Source: Boseongicola sp. SB0662_bin_57
GTDB lineage: Bacteria; Pseudomonadota; Alphaproteobacteria; Rhodobacterales; Rhodobacteraceae
Length of the DNA stretch: 7,090 bases
Assembly (NCBI GenBank): GCA_009839535.1
Contig: VXPN01000281.1
Coordinates: 1-7,090, forward strand
Reading direction: 5' to 3'
The notes under the pieces were generated by a model. It was not told the DNA's origin and did not search any database. It saw only the letters and a list, made by a program, of their open reading frames with translations. Shown here in pieces: positions 1 through 6,030 of this stretch (its first letter is position 1; every line of letters begins with the position of its first letter). The position numbers and the translations under genes were made by a program.

Positions 1-956
1 TGATCTTCGGCATCGCGCGGGTGATCCCCGGCGATCCGGCGCGAATCGCGCTGGGCCCGAACGCGACCGAGGAACAGGTGGCCAACCTGCGCGAGGCGCT
101 GCACCTCAACGATCCGGTCGTGGTTCAATACGGACACTTCGTTGCCGACCTCCTGCAGGGCGATCTCGGCGTTTCGCTCTATACCAACCGTCCGGTCACG
201 CTGGACATCGCGCAGTTCCTGCCCGCAACGCTTGAGCTTGTCTTCTTTGCCGGGGTGCTGATGGTCGGCATCGGCCTGCCGCTCGGCATGTGGTCGGCAC
301 GTTACCGCGGGCGCTGGCCCGACCACCTGATCCGCGTTGTTTCGCTCCTTGGCGTCTCGGCGCCGAGCTTTGTCTGGGCAGTGATCCTGATGCTCCTCTT
401 TGCGTTTTTCCTGCCTGTCTTTCCGATCGCAGGACGGATCACGGACAGCTTCGAGATCACGCGCGTGACCGGCTTCCTGCTGGTTGACACGCTGCTTGCC
501 GGGAACGGCGCCGCTTTCGCCGACGCGCTTTGGCACATCTTCCTGCCCGCCTTTGCGCTGGCGGTTTCCGGCATCGGGCAGGCGGCACGGCTGACGCGCG
601 CGAACATGGTCGAGACCTACGACAGGCCTTATGTCGAGATGGCCCAGGCCTATGGTTTCTCGGCGAGACGCATCGCCGCGAAATACGCGTTCAAGCCGTC
701 GCTGATTCCCTCGCTGACCATCATCGGGCTCGATTTCGCCGCCATGCTGGGGAACGCCTTCCTGGTCGAGGCCGTCTTCGCCTGGCCGGGCCTCAGCCGC
801 TATGGCGTTGCCGTGATCCTCAGGAAGGACCTCAACGCGATCATCGGGACCGTGCTGATCATCTCTGCCACGTTCCTGATCGTGAACCTGATCGTCGACC
901 TGTTGATTGCGTTCCTCAATCCGCGCATTCGCCATTCGGAGCGCGGCGCTTCATGA
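1..956 (+). CDS. DppB/OppB-type ABC transporter permease, 5'-truncated by window edge
   Basis: Inner-membrane permease subunit of a peptide/opine/nickel-family ABC importer. The reading frame is open from nt 3 and reads IFGIARVIPGDPAR, matching the end of TM1 and the conserved periplasmic RxIPGDPA motif of DppB proteins. The GTG at nt 21 is therefore an internal valine codon, and the true start lies upstream, probably some 20 residues away. Counting from that valine, hydrophobic segments fall near residues 70-93, 106-135, 169-185, 230-255 and 271-299; with the lost TM1 this gives the usual six. The cytoplasmic EAA-type loop that docks on the ATPase is at about 204-230 (YVEMAQAYGFSARR), followed by the family motif VFAWPGLSRYG (252-262) and the C-terminal NPRIR. 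The TGA stop overlaps the ATG of the next permease by 4 nt. Family assignment is firm; the substrate is not determinable. A binding-protein gene may lie upstream, but this is not visible. Confidence 0.95.
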   Translation, partial: IFGIARVIPGDPARIALGPNATEEQVANLREALHLNDPVVVQYGHFVADLLQGDLGVSLYTNRPVTLDIAQFLPATLELVFFAGVLMVGIGLPLGMWSARYRGRWPDHLIRVVSLLGVSAPSFVWAVILMLLFAFFLPVFPIAGRITDSFEITRVTGFLLVDTLLAGNGAAFADALWHIFLPAFALAVSGIGQAARLTRANMVETYDRPYVEMAQAYGFSARRIAAKYAFKPSLIPSLTIIGLDFAAMLGNAFLVEAVFAWPGLSRYGVAVILRKDLNAIIGTVLIISATFLIVNLIVDLLIAFLNPRIRHSERGAS

Positions 957-1786
957 GACGCACGATCATCATCCTGCTTCGCAATCCGCTGTCGCTGCTC
1001 GGCGCCGTCCTGGTGGCCGCGGTCGTGCTTTCGGCCGTTCTGGCGGACTACATTGCGCCGTTTCCCGGGCATCGCGGGGCGGTGGTCGACTTCGTCCACT
1101 TCAACCAGGGTCCCACGGCACGGAATGTCATGGGCACGGATCTCGTGGGCCGCGACCTCTTCAGCCGGATTCTCTACGCCTTCCGCATCTCGCTGATCCT
1201 CGGCGTCGTGGTGCTGGCCATCGCTCCGCCGATCGGCACGCTCGTCGGGCTCTTTGCCGGCTACCTTGGCGGCCGCGCCGAGTTCGTGCTCATGCGCCTG
1301 ACGGATGTCTTCCTGTCCATTCCGCCGCTGGTGCTGGCGATCGCCATGATGGGCGTGCTGGAGCCGACGCTCATGAATGCCATGCTGGCGGTCACGGCGA
1401 TGTGGTGGCCGTGGTACGCGCGGCTGGTCTACAACATCGCACGCTCCGAGCGCGAAGAGGGCTACGTGCTTGCCGCGGAGGTCATCGGCGCCTCGACGCT
1501 GCACGTCACGCTCCGGGAAATCCTTCCGAACTGCCTGCCCGCCATCATCACCAAGATGACGCTCGACATGGGCTTCGTCATCATAATCGCCTCGTCGCTG
1601 TCGTTCCTCGGCCTGGGCGTGCAGCCGCCAACGCCGGATCTCGGCAGCATGGTGGCCGAAGGCGCGCGCTACCTGCCGGACAGCTGGTGGCTGACGGTGT
1701 TCCCTGGCCTCGCGATCCTGATTGCGGTCTTCGGTTTCAACCTGGTCGGTGACGCATTGCGCGAAATCCTGGGGGCGGACCAGTGA
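953..1786 (+). CDS. DppC/OppC-type ABC transporter permease
   Basis: Second inner-membrane permease, 277 residues, expected to pair with the upstream DppB-type subunit. The ATG at 953 was chosen because it forms an ATGA overlap with the previous stop and gives the expected short N-terminus before TM1; the longer in-frame extension upstream only runs out of frame through the dppB-like gene. A GGAG at 938-941 is a weak ribosome site. Hydrophobic segments lie near residues 14-34, 79-103, 119-137, 142-160, 205-222 and 246-268. The OppC signature GTDLVGRDLFSRIL is at 61-74, the EAA-type loop is at about 170-200 (EGYVLAAEVIGAS), and SFLGLGVQPPTPDLGSM follows at 217-233. The C-terminus reads NLVGDALREILGADQ, so the common terminal DPR-type ending is replaced by a short ADQ tail. 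The cytoplasmic leader before TM1 is short, about 13 residues. The substrate is unknown. Confidence 0.96.
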   Translation: MRRTIIILLRNPLSLLGAVLVAAVVLSAVLADYIAPFPGHRGAVVDFVHFNQGPTARNVMGTDLVGRDLFSRILYAFRISLILGVVVLAIAPPIGTLVGLFAGYLGGRAEFVLMRLTDVFLSIPPLVLAIAMMGVLEPTLMNAMLAVTAMWWPWYARLVYNIARSEREEGYVLAAEVIGASTLHVTLREILPNCLPAIITKMTLDMGFVIIIASSLSFLGLGVQPPTPDLGSMVAEGARYLPDSWWLTVFPGLAILIAVFGFNLVGDALREILGADQ

Positions 1787-2655
1787 GCGACGTTCTGGAA
1801 GTCCGCGACCTTCGCCTGCGATTTCGGGGCTACTCCGGCACGTCAGAAGTGCTGCACGGCATCTCGCTCAACATCCGCGCCGGCGAGCGCGTGGCGCTGG
1901 TCGGCGAGAGCGGGTCGGGCAAGTCGGTGACCGCGCGAATCGTGCTGGGGCTCTTGCAGGAGCTGCCGTCCGCGCAGGTCGACGGCGGCCTCTTCTTCGA
2001 AGGCGAGGACCTGAACAGGCTCAGCCGCCGCCAGTGGCGGGCGCTTCGCGGCACGTCGATCTCGATGATCTTCCAGGACCCGACCTCGTCGCTGAACCCG
2101 GTCTTCACCATAGGAACCCAGTTCGCCGAAGTGCTGCGCCGACGCGACCCGAGACTCTCGCGCGAGGCTGCGGACGAGCGGGCGGGCACGCTGCTGCAAT
2201 CGGTCTCGATCCACGACCATGCCAGGGTGCTCGGCGCCTATCCGTTCCAGCTTTCGGGCGGCATGAACCAGCGGGTCGTCATCGCGATGGCGCTGGCCAA
2301 CCATCCTTCGCTCCTGATTGCGGACGAGCCCGGAACGGCGCTCGACGTGACCGTGCAGGCGCAGACGCTGAAGCTGATGCACGAACTGGTCGAGCGGAGC
2401 GGCACCGCGGTCCTCTTCATTTCGCACAATCTGGGGGTGGTGCGGGAATTTGCCGACCGGGTCTTCGTGATCTATCGCGGGCGCATCGTCGAGCAGGGGC
2501 CCACCCCTGCGATCTTCGAGGATCCCGGCCATGCCTATACCCGTGCGCTGATGGCGGCCGTGCCGCGCATCACGGGCGGCGGCCTTCCGGAACTGAGCGA
2601 CAGCGAGTCGGCTTTCCTGGAGCCGATGGTGGTGCACGAGGGGGACACGGCATGA
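1783..2655 (+). CDS. DppD/OppD-type ABC transporter ATP-binding protein
   Basis: Cytoplasmic ATPase, 290 residues, first of the two nucleotide-binding subunits. It starts at GTG 1783, which overlaps the previous TGA as GTGA; the protein begins MSDVLEVRDLRLRF, the normal first strand of this family. Walker A is GESGSGKS (41-48), the Q-loop is FQDP with Q98, TSSLNP follows at 101-106, the ABC signature is LSGGMNQR (157-164), Walker B is LLIADEP (177-183) with catalytic E182, and the H-loop is H215. The peptide-transporter C-terminal motif HAYTRALMAAVPRI is at 250-263. After it come only 27 residues with no cysteine; OppD/DppD proteins are usually about 320-335 residues and often end in a cysteine-rich segment, which is missing here. 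Walker B is followed by G184 where threonine is usual (DEPGTALD). All core catalytic residues are present, so it should be active. Confidence 0.96.
   Translation: MSDVLEVRDLRLRFRGYSGTSEVLHGISLNIRAGERVALVGESGSGKSVTARIVLGLLQELPSAQVDGGLFFEGEDLNRLSRRQWRALRGTSISMIFQDPTSSLNPVFTIGTQFAEVLRRRDPRLSREAADERAGTLLQSVSIHDHARVLGAYPFQLSGGMNQRVVIAMALANHPSLLIADEPGTALDVTVQAQTLKLMHELVERSGTAVLFISHNLGVVREFADRVFVIYRGRIVEQGPTPAIFEDPGHAYTRALMAAVPRITGGGLPELSDSESAFLEPMVVHEGDTA
2638..2645 (+). promoter_or_regulatory. Ribosome binding site for the DppF-type ATPase gene
   Basis: A purine run GAGGGGGA lies inside the 3' end of the DppD-type gene and ends 6 nt before the ATG at 2652. This supports 2652 as the start, rather than the long upstream extension of the same frame, which only shadows the preceding gene. 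Confidence 0.6.
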
Positions 2656-3458
2656 CCCCGCTGCTGTCGCTCAGGCATGTCAGCAAGACTTTCGGGTCGG
2701 GACCCCGAGCCGTGCATGCCGTGCGCGATGTCAGCCTTGACGTGGCGCAGGGCGAATGCCTGGCCGTGGTGGGCGAGAGCGGGTCGGGCAAGACCACGCT
2801 CGCCAACATGATCCTCGGCGTCTTCGGCCAGTCCTCGGGCGAGATCTGGTTCGACGGCAAGGGCCTGCCCGTCCGCCGAACGCTGGAACATCGCAGCGCG
2901 ATCCAGCTGGTCCAGCAGAACCCGTTGTCGTCGCTGAACCCCAAGCGGTCCGTAGGGGCGTCAATCCGGCTCGGTCTCGATGTCTTCGGCATTGGCGCGC
3001 GTTCCGATCGCTGGCGCCTGGTCGAGGATGCGCTGGAAGAGGTCGGCCTGCCGGGGCACTTCCGTCGGCGCCCGCCCGCGGCCCTGTCGGGCGGCCAGTG
3101 CCAGCGCGTTGCCATTGCCCGCGCGCTCGCCTGCCAATCCCGGCTGGTGATCCTCGACGAGCCGACGTCCGCGCTCGACGTTCTGGTGCAGGCACGCGTG
3201 CTTCGCCTTCTTGAGGACCTGAGGCGCCTGAAGGGCCTCAGCTATGTCTTCATCACGCATGACCTCTCCGTCGTGCGCAACGTCGCTGACCGCGTCGCCG
3301 TGTTTCGTGCGGGAAAGCTGGTCGAGTGCGCGGAGACCCGGGCGATCTTCGAGGATCCGCAAGTGGGGTATACCCGCCAGCTGATTGGCGCGGTACCGGT
3401 GATTGCCGATGACGAACTGAAGCTGAGAGAGTCACTGTCCGGAGGATTGCCCGCATGA
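2652..3458 (+). CDS. DppF/OppF-type ABC transporter ATP-binding protein
   Basis: Second cytoplasmic ATPase of the importer, 268 residues. The start at ATG 2652 overlaps the previous stop by 4 nt (ATGA) and gives MTPLLSLRHVSKTFGSG, a typical DppF beginning. The frame is open far upstream, to about 1722, but that part lies out of frame inside the DppD-type gene. Walker A is GESGSGKT (41-48), the Q-loop region is VQQNPLSSLNP (Q89), the signature is LSGGQCQR (145-152), Walker B is LVILDEP (165-171) with E170, and the H-loop is H203. The C-terminal GYTRQLIGAVPV (239-250) is the peptide-transporter extension. The Q-loop reads QQNP where FQDP is commonest, a mild variation. The protein is shorter than many DppF proteins (about 310-330) and lacks the cysteine-rich tail. 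It probably heterodimerises with the preceding ATPase beneath the two permeases. Confidence 0.96.
   Translation: MTPLLSLRHVSKTFGSGPRAVHAVRDVSLDVAQGECLAVVGESGSGKTTLANMILGVFGQSSGEIWFDGKGLPVRRTLEHRSAIQLVQQNPLSSLNPKRSVGASIRLGLDVFGIGARSDRWRLVEDALEEVGLPGHFRRRPPAALSGGQCQRVAIARALACQSRLVILDEPTSALDVLVQARVLRLLEDLRRLKGLSYVFITHDLSVVRNVADRVAVFRAGKLVECAETRAIFEDPQVGYTRQLIGAVPVIADDELKLRESLSGGLPA
3441..3445 (+). promoter_or_regulatory. Ribosome binding site for the GAF-domain gene
   Basis: GGAGG lies 9 nt before ATG 3455 and 12 nt before a second in-frame ATG at 3458. Spacing favours 3455 but does not exclude 3458, which would give a protein one residue shorter. The site is within the last codons of the DppF-type gene. 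Confidence 0.6.
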
Positions 3459-3952
3459 TGGAGATCGCCGATGCCCTCGCCACCGACCGGGACCAGCCGG
3501 GCACGACCTACCGGGCGCTGGAGCGACTGGTCGACCGGACGATCGGCGTCAAGCTCTTCACGCTGATGGAGATCGATCATGAACGGGATGTTGCCTGGCG
3601 GAGCTACACCAACATGCCGGACGCATATCCGCTGCAGGGGGAAAAGCCGCGCATGCAGAACCGCTGGTCTGAAGTCGTGGACGATCGGCATGAGATCTTC
3701 GTCGCGAACAGCTTCGAAGAGATCGCGGAGGTCTTCGCAGACCACGCGCTGATCCGTTCACTCGGATGCGAAAGCTGCCTGAACCTGCCTGTCGTCATAC
3801 GAGGCAGGCTGCGCGGCACGTTGAACTGCTTGCACGAGGCGGGGCACTACACGCCTGACCGCGTTGCAGCGGCCCAATCGCTGAAACCCGCCGGGGCACT
3901 TGCCTTCCTGATGGCGGAGAGCACCCGGAACGAAGGAGGCGCCAATGGGTAG
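3455..3952 (+). CDS. Stand-alone GAF-like domain protein
   Basis: Small cytoplasmic protein of 165 residues with no signal peptide or membrane segment. The fold call rests on the pattern of the C-terminal half: an LNLPVVIRGRLRGTLNCLHE stretch (109-128) resembles the GAF core of two strands with the G(x)LN turn, followed by HYTPDRVAAAQSLKPAGALAFLMAE (131-155), the usual closing helix. An amphipathic helix (about 17-30) leads in at the N-terminus. No kinase, cyclase, DNA-binding or other output domain is present. Cysteines are C105 and C108 (GCESC, a CxxC) and C125. The pattern does not obviously match the three-cysteine layout of free-methionine-R-sulfoxide reductase, although that enzyme is also a lone GAF domain. 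It overlaps the DppF-type gene by 4 nt and hyuA by 8 nt, so it is co-expressed with transporter and enzyme. Role unknown: ligand or redox sensor, or enzyme accessory, are inferences only. Confidence 0.8.
   Translation: MMEIADALATDRDQPGTTYRALERLVDRTIGVKLFTLMEIDHERDVAWRSYTNMPDAYPLQGEKPRMQNRWSEVVDDRHEIFVANSFEEIAEVFADHALIRSLGCESCLNLPVVIRGRLRGTLNCLHEAGHYTPDRVAAAQSLKPAGALAFLMAESTRNEGGANG
3933..3939 (+). promoter_or_regulatory. Strong Shine-Dalgarno site for hyuA
   Basis: AAGGAGG, nearly the full anti-16S complement, ends 5 nt before ATG 3945. It is the best ribosome site that I see in the window and lies inside the coding end of the GAF gene. It fixes the hyuA start at 3945 and suggests hyuA is translated efficiently in its own right and not only by coupling. 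Confidence 0.75.
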
Positions 3953-6020
3953 CATCACCCGCCGCGTGGCCACCGATGTCGGCGGCACGTTCACCGATCT
4001 TGTCTGTTTCGAGACCAACCACGACACCGGGGCCAGCCGGATCGTGACGGCCAAGTCCGACACCACGCCACCGGATTTCGAGAAGGGCGTGCTGGACGTT
4101 CTGGCTAGGGGCGGAATCGATCCGTCGGGGGTCGACTTCCTGGCGCATGGCACCACCGTCGTCATCAACGCGCTGACCGAGCGCAAGGGCGTCAAGGTCG
4201 GGCTCGTCACCACCGAGGGATTCCGTGACACGCTGGAAATCGCGCGCGGCAACCGGCCGGACTTCTTCAACCTGCACTACGAAAAGCCCGTGCCCTTCGT
4301 GCCGCGTCATCTCCGGGCGGAGCTGCCGGGCCGGATGACCTATACCGGCGCGGAGCGCACGCCGCTCGATCTCTCGGGGCTGCCTGCGATCCTCGACACG
4401 TTTCGTGCAGAAGGGGTCGAGGCCGTGGCGATCAGCTTCCTTCATTCCTACGCCAACACCGCCCACGAAGAGACCGCACTGGCCGAGGTGCAGCGTCTCT
4501 GGCCCGAGGTCTCGGTCGTCTCCTCGCACCAGATCACGCGCGAATGGCGGGAGTACGAGCGGACGAACACCGCCGTCCTGTCGGCCTATGTCCAGCCCGT
4601 GGCGGCGCGCTATCTCCGCAGGCTCGATGACGGGCTCGCGTCGCGGGGCTTCGGTGGCCGGCCCTACATCATGCAGTCGAACTGCGGCATCGACTCGCTC
4701 GATGCCACTTCGCGCACGCCGATCACCATGGTCGAGAGCGGACCGGCTTCGGGTTTCTGGGGCGCGGCGGAACTGGGCCGGCTGATCGGCGAGCCGAACG
4801 TGCTGGCACTCGACATTGGCGGAACCACCGCGAAGTGCTCGCTGATCGAGAACGGCGAGGTCCGGATCATGACGGACTACTGGATCGAGCGCAGCCGCAA
4901 GTCGGCCGGATACCCGATCATGGTGCCCGTGGTCGACCTGGTCGAGATTGGCAACGGCGGCGGCTCGATCGCATGGGTTGACGATTTCGGCAAGCTTCAC
5001 GTCGGGCCGCAGTCGGCCGGAGCGTTGCCCGGCCCGGCAGCCTACGGCAAGGGCGGAACCGATGCAACGACGACCGATGCCAACCTTTGGCTCGGACGGA
5101 TCAACCGCGACTACTTTTGCGGCGGCGCGATGCAGGCGGACATGAACGCCGTCGACAGGTCGATCAGGTCACTTGGCGCAAGGCTCGGCGTCGGGCCCGA
5201 TCAGGCGGCGGAAGGCATCATACGCATTGCGAACAACAACATGGTCAATGCGCTGAAGCTGGTGTCGCTGAACCGGGGTTTCGACACGCGGGACTTCACG
5301 CTTCTGGCCTTCGGCGGCGGCGGCGCGATGCACGCGGTGGCATTGGGCCAGGAACTGCAGGTCAAGAAGGTTGTGGTGCCCGCCGCCGCAAGCGTCTTCT
5401 CCGCCTGGGGCATGATGATGTCGGACCTGCGCCGGGACCATTTCGTTACGCATCTCGTGGAGCTGGTCGAGGGTGCCGGCAACGAGATCGAGGGCGCCTT
5501 TGCCGAGGCGGAAGCCAAGGCGCTTGCAACCTTCGCCGAAGAGGGGGTCGGCGCTGACCGGATCACCTTCCTGCGCTACAGCAAGTTCCGCTACCAGAAC
5601 CAGGAGCACACGACCGAAGTGCTGCTCCCTGAGGGCACGATCACCGACGCGAGCCTCGCGCGCATAACCGAGGATTTCCACAAGACCTACGAGCGCGAGT
5701 ACACCTACCGGCTGGACGCGCCCGTCGAGATGGTGGGCATACACCTCGTGGCCAAGGCCGAGGTCGGCAAGCTCGAGATGCGCTCCGAGCCGTCCGGCGG
5801 TTCCGACGCATCGGATGCGGTGAAGGGGCGGCGCATGGTCGACTACGCACTGGAAGGCAGGCACGAGGCCACGATCTATGACGGAGAGGCGCTGCGCGCC
5901 GGCATGGCGTTCACGGGGCCGGCCATTGTCGAGGACAGCGGCGCCACCGCGGTGATCCATCCCGGCAATGCGGTCGAGGTCGACGCCTATCGCAACATCC
6001 ACATCACGTTTCAAGGCTGA
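3945..6020 (+). CDS. hyuA: Hydantoinase A / oxoprolinase family subunit (HyuA)
   Basis: ATP-binding subunit of a two-part enzyme of the HyuA/HyuB superfamily, 691 residues, the full family length. Known relatives are N-methylhydantoinase, 5-oxoprolinase, caprolactamase, and acetone or acetophenone carboxylase; all use ATP to activate an amide or carbonyl. The sugar-kinase/actin-like fold is shown by DVGGTFTD (11-18) near the N-terminus and a second phosphate-binding motif DIGGTTAK (290-297). Other family marks are AHGTTVVINAL (67-77), EWREYERTNTAVL (200-212), VESGPASG (263-270), GNGGGSIAWVD (336-346), GPQSAGALPGPAAYG (354-368) and LLAFGGGGAMHA (453-464). A C-terminal domain closes with GPAIVEDSGATAVIHPG (658-674). 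The strong AAGGAGG and the motif starting at residue 7 support ATG 3945. It overlaps the GAF gene by 8 nt and is followed after 10 nt by hyuB. The cyclic-amide hydrolase reading is favoured over a carboxylase by the transporter context, but this is weak evidence. Confidence 0.95.
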   Translation: MGSITRRVATDVGGTFTDLVCFETNHDTGASRIVTAKSDTTPPDFEKGVLDVLARGGIDPSGVDFLAHGTTVVINALTERKGVKVGLVTTEGFRDTLEIARGNRPDFFNLHYEKPVPFVPRHLRAELPGRMTYTGAERTPLDLSGLPAILDTFRAEGVEAVAISFLHSYANTAHEETALAEVQRLWPEVSVVSSHQITREWREYERTNTAVLSAYVQPVAARYLRRLDDGLASRGFGGRPYIMQSNCGIDSLDATSRTPITMVESGPASGFWGAAELGRLIGEPNVLALDIGGTTAKCSLIENGEVRIMTDYWIERSRKSAGYPIMVPVVDLVEIGNGGGSIAWVDDFGKLHVGPQSAGALPGPAAYGKGGTDATTTDANLWLGRINRDYFCGGAMQADMNAVDRSIRSLGARLGVGPDQAAEGIIRIANNNMVNALKLVSLNRGFDTRDFTLLAFGGGGAMHAVALGQELQVKKVVVPAAASVFSAWGMMMSDLRRDHFVTHLVELVEGAGNEIEGAFAEAEAKALATFAEEGVGADRITFLRYSKFRYQNQEHTTEVLLPEGTITDASLARITEDFHKTYEREYTYRLDAPVEMVGIHLVAKAEVGKLEMRSEPSGGSDASDAVKGRRMVDYALEGRHEATIYDGEALRAGMAFTGPAIVEDSGATAVIHPGNAVEVDAYRNIHITFQG

Positions 6021-6030
6021 GGGCGCGGCG

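Noticed and set aside
530..952. Upstream extension of the DppC frame
   Set aside because: The frame is open but runs out of register through the dppB-like gene and yields low-complexity Arg/Ala/Gly-rich sequence. The start at 953 gives a normal DppC N-terminus and an ATGA overlap.
907..1752. 281-residue plus-strand frame overlapping the DppC gene
   Set aside because: It has Arg/His/Gly-rich shadow composition and no membrane segments, and lies in a different frame from the clear permease.
1722..2651. Upstream extension of the DppF frame, suggesting a 578-residue fused ATPase
   Set aside because: The extra sequence is the DppD-type gene read out of frame. The real DppD product lies in another frame with all ABC motifs, so this is not a fusion.
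3455..3952. GAF protein as free-methionine-R-sulfoxide reductase
   Set aside because: It shares the lone-GAF architecture, but the cysteine spacing (C105, C108, C125) and surrounding residues do not match the pattern that I recall for that enzyme. Not enough to name it.
3795..5000. Long minus-strand open frame (401 residues) across the GAF/hyuA region
   Set aside because: It lies opposite hyuA, which has clear family motifs. The translation is rich in Arg, Asp and His with no recognisable motif, as expected for an antisense shadow in GC-rich DNA.
6021..6030. Possible terminator or regulatory gap between hyuA and hyuB
   Set aside because: Only 10 nt separate the genes; no stem-loop with a T-run is seen there or at any other junction.
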